A model generated the notes under the pieces. The model worked only from the letters and a program-made list of their open reading frames with translations. It was not told the DNA's origin and made no database searches. The translations under genes and the position numbers were made by a program. From positions 1 through 64,000 of the forward strand of contig DJWN01000124.1 in assembly GCA_002440975.1 (NCBI GenBank): DNA of 64,000 bases, given 5' to 3'. This stretch comes from Bacteroidales bacterium UBA6229 (lineage in GTDB: Bacteria > Bacteroidota > Bacteroidia > Bacteroidales > F082). The number at the start of each line of letters is the position of its first letter. The first letter of the stretch is position 1. Positions 50,527 to 60,060 of the stretch are shown piece after piece.

Positions 50527-51564
50527 TTACAGCTTTTCTTTTAGGATGGCTTTGTTGATATTTTTCGCAATCATTGGGCCTTCGTATATAAAGCCGGTAT
50601 AAACCTGCACCAGATCGGCACCTGCCCTGATTTTTTCAATCGCATCTTCGGCTGTGAAGATGCCGCCAACTCCAATAATTGGGAAGGCATTATTTGATTT
50701 TGAAGCCAGATACCGGATAACTTCTGTACTTCTCTCCTTGATCGGAAGACCACTTAAGCCGCCATTGCCGATGACTTTGGCTTTTTCAGCATCATATTGT
50801 ATTGTATGACGGCTAATGCTGGTATTTGTTGCAACCACACCCTGAATGCCGGTTTCTTTGATAATGGCAATCACTTCATCCAACTGTTTCTCATTCAGAT
50901 CAGGAGAAACCTTAAGCAGTACGGGTTTGGGTTTTGGTTTGGCAAGATTGATCTGCTGGATGGCATTCAGGATTTTCATCAAGGCATCCTGATCTTGTAA
51001 TTCGTGTAAATCGCTGATATTTGGACAGCTAACGTTCACTACAAAATAATCAACCACCGGAAACAAGCCTATAAAATTGGTCACATAATCGTCTATGGCT
51101 TTGTCGTTTGGAGTAGCAGTATTTTTGCCAATGTTTCCCCCGATAATCAGGTTTGCATTGCGATTACGGAGTTTTTTAACCGCCTCTTCAAGTCCCAGGT
51201 TGTTAAATCCCATCCGGTTGATCAGTCCTTTATCTTTTGTAAGACGAAACAGGCGTGGTTTCGGGTTTCCGGGCTGTCCTTTAGGCGTCACGGTTCCAAT
51301 TTCGATATGACTAAAACCCAGGGCACCCAGTTCGTTATATACGGATGCGTTTTTGTCGAATCCGGCAGCAATACCCACAGGATTTTTAAAATGAAGTCCA
51401 AACAATTCGCGCCTAAGTGCCGGATCGTCCACTGATGTAGCTTTGTTGATCAACCAGCGACTTCCGGGAATACTCAGCCCAAACTTCAGAAACTTAACTA
51501 CTGCATGATGCACCTGCTCGGGGTCGAACTGAAAAAAAAGCGGCCGGATGATGTGTTTGTACAT
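50527..51564 (-). CDS. pyrD: Dihydroorotate dehydrogenase (quinone), class 2
   Basis: Oxidises dihydroorotate to orotate in pyrimidine synthesis and passes electrons to the quinone pool. The 345-residue protein has the class 2 N-terminal helical membrane-associated segment (YKHIIRPLFFQFDPEQVHHA), FMN-binding NPVGIAAGFDKNASVYNEL, the catalytic-Ser region FVVNVSCPNISDLHELQ and GGLSGLPIKERSTEVIRYL. Gene is alone on the minus strand. It ends five bases after the convergent TM2 gene. Confidence 0.95.
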   Translation of the reverse strand: MYKHIIRPLFFQFDPEQVHHAVVKFLKFGLSIPGSRWLINKATSVDDPALRRELFGLHFKNPVGIAAGFDKNASVYNELGALGFSHIEIGTVTPKGQPGNPKPRLFRLTKDKGLINRMGFNNLGLEEAVKKLRNRNANLIIGGNIGKNTATPNDKAIDDYVTNFIGLFPVVDYFVVNVSCPNISDLHELQDQDALMKILNAIQQINLAKPKPKPVLLKVSPDLNEKQLDEVIAIIKETGIQGVVATNTSISRHTIQYDAEKAKVIGNGGLSGLPIKERSTEVIRYLASKSNNAFPIIGVGGIFTAEDAIEKIRAGADLVQVYTGFIYEGPMIAKNINKAILKEKL

Positions 51565-51579
51565 GCGCTGATGCTTTTT

Positions 51580-51604
51580 AAAAAAAGTCCCACGAGGGGA
51601 CTTT
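51580..51604 (-). terminator. Intrinsic terminator of the DUF5606 gene
   Basis: Read on the minus strand: AAAGTCCC, a 5-base loop, GGGACTTT, and a run of seven T in total (51580-51586). It starts three bases past the DUF5606 stop, between that gene and pyrD. Confidence 0.85.
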
Positions 51605-51606
51605 AT

Positions 51607-52059
51607 TTATTCTTTCGTTTCTTCATTTTTCGTTTCTTCTGCTTCGGCAGCAGGAGATTCTGTTTCATCTTCCGAAAAGTCAAGCATGTTTTTCTCCATC
51701 AGCAACTGATACCAGTTAAAAACTTTCTTGATGTCGGAGGGATAAACAGATTCCTCATCAAAATCCGGAAGGACGGTTGCAAATTTCTCCTTAAGCTCAT
51801 CAGTTGATAGTTTTTTCACTTCAAAATCAAGCTGTTCGCCAATTGTTTCCTTGATACTTTTAAACACATCTTTCAGAGGTTTGTCTTCAGATGTGGTGAA
51901 AATACTGATTTCTTCGAGCGAGCTCATTCTGTCCTGGGCAAAAGCTGGAAATCGTTTGCCATCAATCAGCGACTCAACTACTACACTGTTTTTTCCTTGT
52001 CCGGATATCAAATATAGTCCCGGCTTTCCTGAGATTGATACAATCTTTGTTAAATCCAT
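51607..52059 (-). CDS. DUF5606 domain protein
   Basis: A 150-residue protein found in Bacteroidota. The N-terminal half has the DUF5606 pattern: MDLTKIVSISGKPGLYLISG, then KNSVVVESLIDGKRFPAF, and the linker SSLEEISIFTTSEDKPLKDV. The C-terminal tail is acidic and low in complexity (EDETESPAAEAEETKNEE). The function is unknown; it is probably cytoplasmic, with no signal or membrane helix. Confidence 0.88.
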   Translation of the reverse strand: MDLTKIVSISGKPGLYLISGQGKNSVVVESLIDGKRFPAFAQDRMSSLEEISIFTTSEDKPLKDVFKSIKETIGEQLDFEVKKLSTDELKEKFATVLPDFDEESVYPSDIKKVFNWYQLLMEKNMLDFSEDETESPAAEAEETKNEETKE

Positions 52060-52108
52060 CTTGTTTGTGTATTAATTTTTTGGCAAAAATAAATGAATTC
52101 GTGTTTCA

Positions 52109-53929
52109 TTACGAAAAAGTCTGCATATCATGCAAACGTTTATACACCCCTTTGGCAGCAAGTAATTGCTCATGCGTGCCACGCTCGGCTATCTTTCCGC
52201 TTACTATCACAATAATTTCATCAGCATGTTGAATGGTCGAAAGCCGGTGTGCAATCACAACCGATGTACGGCTGCTCATCACCTTGGCCAGTGCTTCCTG
52301 AACGAGCCTTTCCGACTCGGTATCTAATGATGAAGTGGCTTCATCGAGGATGAGGATTGGAGGATTTTTGAGCACGGCTCGCGCAATACTTAATCTTTGC
52401 CGCTGGCCTCCGCTGAGGTTCATCCCCCGATCGCCGATATAGGCTTCATATCCGTTTTCGAGGCGCATGATAAACTCGTGGGCATTGGCAATTTTCGCTG
52501 CTTCAATAACCGATTCAAGAGTGGCAGTAGTGTCGCCAAAGGCAATATTATTGAAAACAGTATCATTGAATAGGATGCTCTCCTGGGTTACGATTCCCAT
52601 CAAGCTACGTAAATCATCAATTTTGTAATCGCGAATATCATATCCGTCGATAAGTATTTGACCGTCAACAACATCATAAAACCTGGGAAGCAGGTCAACC
52701 AGGGTTGATTTTCCACCTCCCGACTCACCTACCAATGCAATCAGTTTACCTTTTCCGATTTCCAGGTTGATATTTTTCAGAATAGGTTCCTTGTCGTAGG
52801 CAAACCATACATCTTGATATTTAATGCTGTGGTTAAATGACTGAATGGCTTTGGCATCCTTTTTTTCGGTGATGACTTCTTCTGCATCGAGAATTTCAAA
52901 AATACGTTCGGCTGATGCTATTCCTTTTTGGATACTATAAAAACCTTGTGCAAAAGTTTTTGCCGGAGGTATGATTTGTGAAAAAACGATGATGTAAACG
53001 ATAAAATCTGCGGCTTGAATAACAGCTGAATCGCCCAGCACAAGCCTTCCTCCAAACCATAAAACGATCACAATAACTACTGACGACAAAAATTCGCTTA
53101 AAGGGGAGCTGAGGTCGCGCCGGCGGTAGATGCTGATCATCAACTTCGAAAACAGACTGTTCTGATCTTTGAATCGTGTGTCGGAATAATTTATGGCACC
53201 AAAAGCTTTAATGATTCTTAGCCCGCTAATAGTTTCTTCGATAATTGACAACATTCCGGCCATTCGGGCCTGACCGATTTTTGAGCTTTTACGCAGGCTT
53301 TTTCCAATCTGGCCGATTAAAAAACCGGTGATGGGTAAAAGAACCAGCACAAACAGTGTAAGTTGCGGGCTCACGCTAAACATAAATGCAATATAAACCA
53401 GGATGGTAATAGGGTCGCGTATGATCATTTCCAAATAATTCATGATCGAGTATTCAACCTCCTGCACATCGGTTGTTACTCTGGAAATGATATCGCCTTT
53501 GCGGTGTTTGTTGTAAAACGAAAGCGGCAGGATCAGGATTTTTCTGTAAATACTGTTTCGGATATCTTTTACTGTACCAATGCGTACATTAGCCATGTAG
53601 TACATCGCAAAAAAGCGGGTTAGGTTGCGCAGGAAAAAGGCTACAATCAGGATTATACAGATGTAAACAAGTGCTTTGTTCTGGCCATCTTCAATGATGA
53701 TCCGGCTGATATAATAATTCAGTGTTTGAATCGCACTGTCTGCATTGAGGGCAAACTCAGGCTTTTGGGTTACCAATGTTTCTGTTCCAAAGAGCAGGTT
53801 AAGAAAGGGAACTAAAAGTGTAATCGAAAACAATGAAAATACTATCGTAAGCAGGTTGAAAAATACATTGAGCGATGCATATCCCAAATAAGGCTTTAAA
53901 TAGGCCAATACGCGATAAAATTTCTTCAT
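52109..53929 (-). CDS. MsbA-like ABC exporter (fused permease and ATPase)
   Basis: A 606-residue half-transporter: six helices in about residues 15-320, then an ATPase with Walker A GESGGGKST, Q-loop GIVTQESILFNDTVFNNIAF, signature LSGGQRQRLSIARAVL, Walker B ILILDEATSSLDTESE and switch His VIAHRLSTIQHADEI. Similar Bacteroidota proteins are annotated as MsbA-type lipid or peptide exporters. The substrate is not evident from sequence. Its start overlaps the purB stop by four bases. Confidence 0.9.
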   Translation of the reverse strand: MKKFYRVLAYLKPYLGYASLNVFFNLLTIVFSLFSITLLVPFLNLLFGTETLVTQKPEFALNADSAIQTLNYYISRIIIEDGQNKALVYICIILIVAFFLRNLTRFFAMYYMANVRIGTVKDIRNSIYRKILILPLSFYNKHRKGDIISRVTTDVQEVEYSIMNYLEMIIRDPITILVYIAFMFSVSPQLTLFVLVLLPITGFLIGQIGKSLRKSSKIGQARMAGMLSIIEETISGLRIIKAFGAINYSDTRFKDQNSLFSKLMISIYRRRDLSSPLSEFLSSVVIVIVLWFGGRLVLGDSAVIQAADFIVYIIVFSQIIPPAKTFAQGFYSIQKGIASAERIFEILDAEEVITEKKDAKAIQSFNHSIKYQDVWFAYDKEPILKNINLEIGKGKLIALVGESGGGKSTLVDLLPRFYDVVDGQILIDGYDIRDYKIDDLRSLMGIVTQESILFNDTVFNNIAFGDTTATLESVIEAAKIANAHEFIMRLENGYEAYIGDRGMNLSGGQRQRLSIARAVLKNPPILILDEATSSLDTESERLVQEALAKVMSSRTSVVIAHRLSTIQHADEIIVIVSGKIAERGTHEQLLAAKGVYKRLHDMQTFS

Positions 53930-55290
53930 GAATCCTGTCTTAAGAGGTTGATCCCGGTATAATTTTCAGGTGTGATGGCGTGTAATTCAGTTTTTATTTC
54001 AGCTGTAACAGGTAGCTTTTCAATGAAATCAAAAATAGCCTGACGATCAATTTTTTCATTGGTTCGTGTTAGTTCTTTCAGTAATTCATAGGCCCCTTCA
54101 ATTGCTTCACGACGAAGGATGGTTTGAATGCCTTCGGCAACTACCAAAATATTCTTTTCCAGATCATCAGAAATTTTCTCTTTGTTGAGCAAGAGTTTTC
54201 CCAGACCTTTTTCGATGGATTGAATGGCAATAATGGTATGTGCCAATGGAACCCCGATGTTACGGGTTACTGTAGAGTCTGTTAAATCGCGCTGCAGACG
54301 GCTCACTGGCAGCTTGGCACTCAGGTGTTCGAAAAGGGCAATGGCAATTCCCAGATTTCCTTCTGCATTTTCAAAATCGATGGGATTCACCTTGTGAGGC
54401 ATGGCTGAAGAGCCTACCTCACCGGCTTTGATTTTCTGTTTGAAGTAATCCATCGAAACATACAGCCAGATGTCGCGGCTTAAATCAAGTAAAATAGTGT
54501 TGATCCGTTTGAGGGCATCAAAATAGGCTGCCAGATAGTCGTAATGTTCAATTTGTGTGGTGGTTCGCTGTCGATGTAGTTCAAGTGTTTTGGAGATAAA
54601 ATCACAGGCAAATTGTTCCCAGTCGATGGCGGGAAACGCAATTTGATGGGCATTGAAGTTGCCTGTTGCACCTCCGAGTTTTGCCGAAAAAGGAATGTTT
54701 TTCAACAACTCAATTTGATTTTCTAGTCGTTCGGCAAAAACATAGATTTCTTTTCCAAGTTTTGTGGGACTTGCGGGTTGCCCGTGTGTGCGGGCAAGCA
54801 TACTTACATCGGCCCATTCGTATGCCAGCTTGATGATATGATTTAAAAGGCTTTCCAGAGCAGGCATTAGCTCCAGCCGATGGGCATCGCGAATGGAAAG
54901 AGGGAGTGCTACATTATTGATATCCTGAGAGGTAAGTCCGAAATGAATAAACTCCTTGTAGGGTTTCCATCCATAATCATCAAATCGTCTTTTGAGGAAA
55001 TATTCCACGGCTTTCACATCGTGATTAGTTTCCTGTTCAATGGCTTTGATTTCTTCGGCATCTTCAACAGTAAACTCTTCATAGAGCGCATGAAGCAGGT
55101 CAAAATCTTCTTGCTTGAAAGTCTGCAACTGAGGCAAAGGCAGCTCACAAAGTGCGATAAAATAATTCACTTCGACCATCACCCGATAGCGAATGAGGGC
55201 ATATTCGGAAAAATACTCTGACAATGCTGCCGTTTTGTTTCTGTAACGTCCATCCACTGGTGAGATGGCAGTGAGTGCTGACAATTCCAT
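53926..55290 (-). CDS. purB: Adenylosuccinate lyase
   Basis: Cleaves SAICAR and adenylosuccinate in purine synthesis. The 454-residue protein carries the fumarase/aspartase signature SSAMPHKVNPIDFENAEGN with the catalytic Ser, an early catalytic loop ARTHGQPASPTKLGKE and the starting motif SALTAISPVDGRY. The ATG at 55288-55290 was chosen over 55311 because the family begins right there. It forms a two-gene unit with the MsbA-like exporter, overlapping by four bases. Confidence 0.95.
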   Translation of the reverse strand: MELSALTAISPVDGRYRNKTAALSEYFSEYALIRYRVMVEVNYFIALCELPLPQLQTFKQEDFDLLHALYEEFTVEDAEEIKAIEQETNHDVKAVEYFLKRRFDDYGWKPYKEFIHFGLTSQDINNVALPLSIRDAHRLELMPALESLLNHIIKLAYEWADVSMLARTHGQPASPTKLGKEIYVFAERLENQIELLKNIPFSAKLGGATGNFNAHQIAFPAIDWEQFACDFISKTLELHRQRTTTQIEHYDYLAAYFDALKRINTILLDLSRDIWLYVSMDYFKQKIKAGEVGSSAMPHKVNPIDFENAEGNLGIAIALFEHLSAKLPVSRLQRDLTDSTVTRNIGVPLAHTIIAIQSIEKGLGKLLLNKEKISDDLEKNILVVAEGIQTILRREAIEGAYELLKELTRTNEKIDRQAIFDFIEKLPVTAEIKTELHAITPENYTGINLLRQDS

Positions 55291-55308
55291 AGTTGAGCAA
55301 TTTAAGGG

Positions 55309-55316
55309 CAAAAGTA
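55309..55316 (-). promoter_or_regulatory. Candidate -7 promoter element of purB
   Basis: The minus strand reads TACTTTTG, matching TAnnTTTG, 18 bases upstream of the purB ATG. The roughly 300-base spacer up to the next gene (55291-55589) holds nothing else I can identify. Confidence 0.5.
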
Positions 55317-55589
55317 CACAATAAATTTAGGCGACTGAAATAGTTAATTCTGGAGGCAGTAATACCGATTTAGAACTCAGTTGATGATAAACATGCAACA
55401 TATTTCGGCTAATCATGGAATTTGTGAATATAAGTAGATTGCAGGCCGTGGAACAATATGAAATAATTACAAAAGGATTGCTTCGATTCGATGGCACACA
55501 ACCTTTGCTGCTAATATGCTGATTTTTATATCGAACTCAGGTCAATAAATCATCAAATCAATCAGCCTATAAACCTTTTGATCCTTCAA

Positions 55590-57536
55590 CTATCTTTTTA
55601 TAACCCTGTGGTTTATCGTTTGCTTGTCAGTAATCAACTGAACAACATATAATCCGGCCGGCAAAAAGTCGAGTGGGAGGCTGAAGCTGCTGAAAGCTTT
55701 TTCTGAATGGTAATCACGGGCAAAAACCATTTGTGCTTCAGTATTCAAAATTTTCAATGATTTTAGCTGACCAGCAGTCTCTTGCAAGGCAATGTTAAGC
55801 TGATTGGTGAATGGATTTGGAAACAGGCTTACCAATACCGGTTTTGGGTGGTTTTTTGCCTGCAAGCCCATAATAATCTCCATATTCTGAAAATAGTTGA
55901 AGGTGCCGTCATAATTACCCAGTACCAGATCGGCATCCCCATCGCCATCCAGATCGCCAAAGCCCGGACTGGTATTTTGTCCGCCACTTACACCCATCAT
56001 GACCAAAGCATTTTGGATCCAGCTGCCATCCTGATTTTCAAAATATCTTACATTTCCCGAAATATTCCCAACGGCCATATCCATATCACCGTCAAAATCA
56101 AGATCGGCAAAGGTAGGAACAGCATTGGAGCCTACGTCGATCCCGCCAAAAAAGTTTGGTATCTCTACCCAGACAGCTTCCTGGCTATTGCCTTGATTTT
56201 CGATATAAAACAACTGACCCGATTCATTACCGACCACCAAATCGAGGTCCTCGTCATTATCCAGATCAACAAGATATGGGGACGACCAGCCTCCATAGGA
56301 AAATCCGGCAAAAGTGCTTTCGATATAATTGAATCCCAAACCGGTATTCTGGTGATAGAACAGATTGCCGCTCAAATCGCCCACCACGGCATCCATGCGG
56401 CCATCACCGTTCAGGTCGCCTACAGCCACATCGCTGTAAATGCTGTGCTTGAGAGAAACAAAGCCTTCGCTTTTCTCCAACCAGCCTGGCCCGTAAATAG
56501 TGCCGGTATTTTCAAAGTACTTGATGTCGCCCATTTGCGATCCGGTAAACATATCCAGGTCGCCATCACCGTCATAATCAACAAAGAAGGGGTTGCTGGC
56601 ACCTCCAATATCTATTCCGCCACCAAAAAGGCTTTCGTTCAACTGCCATTCCGCCAGTTCCGGAGTGCCGATATTATCATAATGAACAAGTGGGCCGGAG
56701 GCTGTTCCAAAAATCAAATCCAGTGTGCCGTTATTGTCCAGGTCGATCAAATCGGGTGAGTTCCAATAGGTTTCTTCACCCATGCCGGCAAAAGCGTTTT
56801 CAATATAGGTCCATTCAGGAGCTGTTGGTATGCCGGTGTTTTGATAGTAACGGAAACCAAAACCGTCACGACCAATCACCAGATCCATATCACCGTCATT
56901 ATCAAGGTCGGCAAAGCAGGGGTAGGCATAAAGACCAACATCCCCGATTTCGGTAACTGCTGCTTCCGAAAAACTTGCTTCTTCTGCTGTTCCGGTGTTT
57001 TCATAAACCTTTACCAACCCATCTTCGCTCAGGCCAATCACAAGATCGAGGTCGCCATCGTCGTCCACATCAGCCAGATCGGGGACGGGATAAGCAATAC
57101 CGGCCAGAATCGTAAAGAATCCGGTTTGTTTTTCAAATACAGGATCTGTCTGGTTGCCTGTGTTCTCAAAGAAACTTATGCCTGAGAACCCGCCCGAAAT
57201 CATATCCAGATCGCCATCGTTATCCAGATCAGCAAAAACAGCTACCTCTGCATCGAGCGAGCTGATATCTGCAAAATAATCCTCGCCCGGGGCAAACTGT
57301 GGTGCTTCAGCTGTTCCTACATTCTCCATATAAACAGGTTTATCACCGATGTTTCCCAGAATCATATCCAGATCGCCGTCACCATCGAGATCGGCAAATC
57401 GCGGCTGCGAAAAGGACAGGCTTGGGATTCCGCCCGGATTAAAGATGGCATCGTTTTGTACCCAGGGTTGCGCCGTGAGTAAAACAGGAACTAAAATAAA
57501 CAGGATGACAAATAAATACTGAGAAATTTTTTGCAT
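55590..57536 (-). CDS. Secreted FG-GAP/VCBS repeat protein with T9SS-like C-terminus
   Basis: A 648-residue secreted protein: signal peptide (about 1-22, ending LTAQPW), then about ten FG-GAP/VCBS calcium-binding repeats with DLDGDGDLDMILGN-type loops, forming a beta-propeller, and a C-terminal domain of about 75 residues (PVLVSLFPNPFTNQLNIAL and PAGLYVVQLITDKQTINHRV) of the type A type IX secretion signal. It is probably a surface or extracellular adhesion or carbohydrate-binding protein; the repeats carry no catalytic motif. Many near-identical repeats also mean recombination between copies is likely. Confidence 0.9.
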   Translation of the reverse strand: MQKISQYLFVILFILVPVLLTAQPWVQNDAIFNPGGIPSLSFSQPRFADLDGDGDLDMILGNIGDKPVYMENVGTAEAPQFAPGEDYFADISSLDAEVAVFADLDNDGDLDMISGGFSGISFFENTGNQTDPVFEKQTGFFTILAGIAYPVPDLADVDDDGDLDLVIGLSEDGLVKVYENTGTAEEASFSEAAVTEIGDVGLYAYPCFADLDNDGDMDLVIGRDGFGFRYYQNTGIPTAPEWTYIENAFAGMGEETYWNSPDLIDLDNNGTLDLIFGTASGPLVHYDNIGTPELAEWQLNESLFGGGIDIGGASNPFFVDYDGDGDLDMFTGSQMGDIKYFENTGTIYGPGWLEKSEGFVSLKHSIYSDVAVGDLNGDGRMDAVVGDLSGNLFYHQNTGLGFNYIESTFAGFSYGGWSSPYLVDLDNDEDLDLVVGNESGQLFYIENQGNSQEAVWVEIPNFFGGIDVGSNAVPTFADLDFDGDMDMAVGNISGNVRYFENQDGSWIQNALVMMGVSGGQNTSPGFGDLDGDGDADLVLGNYDGTFNYFQNMEIIMGLQAKNHPKPVLVSLFPNPFTNQLNIALQETAGQLKSLKILNTEAQMVFARDYHSEKAFSSFSLPLDFLPAGLYVVQLITDKQTINHRVIKR

Positions 57537-57714
57537 AATAAACAAGTTTTGATTGCATTAATAAATGTTTGTGTTCGCGCTGTAAAGTTAGTCATTTTGC
57601 ACAGACAAAATTTCTGCTTTTTTGCCGAATCAGGCTTGATGGGTTAAAAGCGATAGGGTGATGAGTATTTTTCGTTCTGTATTGAATTGCCATGGCCTTC
57701 CTGAAAAATTCATG

Positions 57715-57722
57715 TACTTTTG
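57715..57722 (+). promoter_or_regulatory. Candidate -7 promoter element of the deacetylase gene
   Basis: TACTTTTG matches TAnnTTTG and ends 18 bases before the ATG at 57741. Confidence 0.45.
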
Positions 57723-57740
57723 TGAAGCCGATACGACCTT

Positions 57741-59057
57741 ATGAAACCTCAATTGTTAATTCATTCTTCCAAACTCACAAACCGTTTGCGCTATACCCTT
57801 GATTTGGTGCTGAGAGAACAACTTGGTATTGAATACGAGCTAACAACTGATATGGCTCGATATATGTCGTGGGAAGGTGCTGCATTGGCTTATGGCGGGC
57901 AGGCTCCGGAACAGGGTGCTTTTTTGCAGCAGGTTTCATTACTTTTCGAACGTGAGATTACAAGTCATGAGCTAAAAGCCTTTGATCACGAAGGTGTTAA
58001 AGCTTTGTTTCCTGTGTATAACAAACAGTCGATCCTGCCTTTTGATGTGTTTGCTGCGGTGTTTTACCTTGTAAGTCGCTACGAAGAATACCTTCCTTTT
58101 GTACGTGATCAGCACGGACGATTCGATGCGGCTTCATCAGTGCTGCATGAATTAGGGGTGTTAGACAAACCAGTTGTAAACCTGTGGATTATCCAGCTTG
58201 AGCAAAGGCTGAAGGAGGTTTTTCCTGGCCTTGTAACCCATCGCAAAACCTATCGTTTTATCCCAACGTACGATATTGATGCAGCCTGGGCTTATCTGCA
58301 CAAAGGCTTGATTCGAACGCTGGGCGCCTATATGAAGGATCTTGTGAAGGCAGACTTTGCAGAGATACAACAACGGACAGCTGTTTTAAGAGGCAAAGCC
58401 AAGGATCCTTTCGATACTTTTGATCTGCAACTTAGTATGCAACAGCAATATAAGTTGAGGCCTGTTTATTTTGTTCTGTTTGCTGCTTACGGACACAACG
58501 ATAAGAATATCAGCGTTCGCAACCGTTATTTTCAGCAATTGATCAAATATCTTGGCGACTATGCCGATATTGGAATTCATCCTTCATATGCCTCTTACTC
58601 GAATAAGCAATTGCTCAAGCGAGAGTTGAGCCAGTTAAGCGCAGTGCTCAATCGCGAGGTGAGCTGCAGCCGACAGCATTTTTTGCGTATGAGTTTGCCG
58701 GAAACCTATCAAAACCTGATCGAGCAGGATATCCTGCATGATTATACGATGGGATATGCTGCCTTGCCCGGATTTAGAGCCGGAATTGCGGATGATTTTT
58801 ATTTTTATGATTTGGATCACGATGTAAAAACAGCATTGCGCATACATCCCTTTGCGGTGATGGATGGCACCTTGCGCGACTATCTGCAACTGAATGCCGA
58901 GGAGGCAATTAGCAAGGCTGAAACCCTGATCAACAGCGTTAAAGCCGTGAATGGAAAGTTTATTTTGCTCTGGCACAACGAAACCCTTAGCGATCAAAAA
59001 CGCTGGACAGGCTGGCGAAAAGTTTATCAAAATCTGGTAGAGAAAGCCCTTCCCTAA
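57741..59057 (+). CDS. Polysaccharide deacetylase family protein
   Basis: A 438-residue protein. An N-terminal accessory region (about 1-165; LPFDVFAAVFYLVSRYEEYLP is typical) is followed by a NodB-like TIM-barrel domain with the metal-binding start FIPTYDIDAAW (Asp-Asp pair), DIGIHPSYASYSN and the later FPAVMDG-like HPFAVMDGTL. These features match a Bacteroidota family of predicted deacetylases in surface glycan clusters. The following gene starts 11 bases later and is probably co-transcribed. The substrate is unknown. Confidence 0.83.
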   Translation: MKPQLLIHSSKLTNRLRYTLDLVLREQLGIEYELTTDMARYMSWEGAALAYGGQAPEQGAFLQQVSLLFEREITSHELKAFDHEGVKALFPVYNKQSILPFDVFAAVFYLVSRYEEYLPFVRDQHGRFDAASSVLHELGVLDKPVVNLWIIQLEQRLKEVFPGLVTHRKTYRFIPTYDIDAAWAYLHKGLIRTLGAYMKDLVKADFAEIQQRTAVLRGKAKDPFDTFDLQLSMQQQYKLRPVYFVLFAAYGHNDKNISVRNRYFQQLIKYLGDYADIGIHPSYASYSNKQLLKRELSQLSAVLNREVSCSRQHFLRMSLPETYQNLIEQDILHDYTMGYAALPGFRAGIADDFYFYDLDHDVKTALRIHPFAVMDGTLRDYLQLNAEEAISKAETLINSVKAVNGKFILLWHNETLSDQKRWTGWRKVYQNLVEKALP

Positions 59058-59068
59058 CAACTTTTTTC

Positions 59069-59998
59069 ATGATCAGATATTTGAAACAAGACGAAATAGA
59101 CAAAGTAAAATGGGACAGCTGTATCAAACAGAGTTTCAATGGTAATATCTATGGCTGGTCGTGGTATCTTGATATTGTTCATCCAGAATGGCATGCCCTG
59201 GTCGAGAATGATTATGAGCGTGTTTTTCCGCTTACCGGAAAAAGAAAATTTGGCGTGAGCTATTTGTTTCAGCCGTTTTTTGCTCAGCAACTCGGAATAT
59301 ATTCCCGAACACTTTTAAATCCGGATATCATCGATGAGTTTATCAATGCCATCCCTGTTAAGTATCGCTTTGCTGAGATTCGACTGAACACCCATAACAA
59401 ACCCGGAGAGCTTAACAAAGGATTGAGCTGGCACCGCAATCACGAGCTGGATCTGATAAACAGTTATGAACGTATCTACAAAAATTACAGCTCCAATACC
59501 AAAAGAAACCTTAAAAAAGCAGAACAGGCCAAATTGCAACTGGTCAAAAATGTGAAACCCGAAAATGTGGTAGCCTTGTTCAGAGCCAATCGTGGCCGGA
59601 CGATTAGTCATTGGAACGACCTGGAATACAATAGATTAAAACAGCTTACCTACACTGGAATATATCGTGGTCAGGCAGGTGTTTTCGGAGCCTATAGCAA
59701 ACCAAACGAATTATGTGCCGGAGCAATATTTATGCGAAGTCATGGTAAGCTTGTCTTTCTGTTTTCGGGTGCCAGCGAGGAGGCCAAAAACAATCATGCC
59801 CTGAGTTTTCTGATTGATGAAGTGATTAAAATGCACAGTCCTGGGCAGTTGGTTTTCGATTTTGAAGGATCAGATCAGCCGGGATTGGCACGTTTTTACA
59901 AAGGTTTTGGGAGCAAGGAAACCTATTATCCTGGAATCAAGCTTAACAGATTGCCGCTGATCGGAAGGCTGGCCTTAAGAATTGTGAAAAGAAATTGA
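59069..59998 (+). CDS. FemAB/GNAT-like peptidyl or acyl transferase
   Basis: A 309-residue protein with two GNAT-like halves: an N-terminal one with IYGWSWYLDIVHPEWHALVE, a basic helix KNYSSNTKRNLKKAEQAKLQL, and a C-terminal one with KLVFLFSGASEEAKNNHALSF and LVFDFEGSDQPGLARFYKGFGS. The latter is a hallmark of the FemX/FemAB-type family that transfers amino acids or acyl groups to cell-envelope substrates. Linked to the deacetylase gene by an 11-base gap. Confidence 0.82.
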   Translation: MIRYLKQDEIDKVKWDSCIKQSFNGNIYGWSWYLDIVHPEWHALVENDYERVFPLTGKRKFGVSYLFQPFFAQQLGIYSRTLLNPDIIDEFINAIPVKYRFAEIRLNTHNKPGELNKGLSWHRNHELDLINSYERIYKNYSSNTKRNLKKAEQAKLQLVKNVKPENVVALFRANRGRTISHWNDLEYNRLKQLTYTGIYRGQAGVFGAYSKPNELCAGAIFMRSHGKLVFLFSGASEEAKNNHALSFLIDEVIKMHSPGQLVFDFEGSDQPGLARFYKGFGSKETYYPGIKLNRLPLIGRLALRIVKRN

Positions 59999-60034
59999 TT
60001 TTGCGAAAGCTTTTTTATTCTGCATTTTAATGGC

Positions 60035-60042
60035 TATTTTTG
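60035..60042 (+). promoter_or_regulatory. Candidate -7 promoter element of upp
   Basis: TATTTTTG matches TAnnTTTG, 18 bases before the upp ATG at 60061; a T-rich stretch lies upstream. Confidence 0.5.
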
Positions 60043-60060
60043 CTCCATAACATTCCGACT

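Noticed and set aside
55782..56759. Open frame of 325 codons on the plus strand within the FG-GAP gene
   Set aside because: It is the antisense shadow of the repeated calcium-loop codons; the minus-strand protein has a signal peptide, repeats and a secretion tail.
55590..57536. Repeats in the FG-GAP gene as a CRISPR or DNA-level repeat array
   Set aside because: They are coding repeats of a calcium-loop protein with variable spacing and no direct-repeat/spacer pattern.
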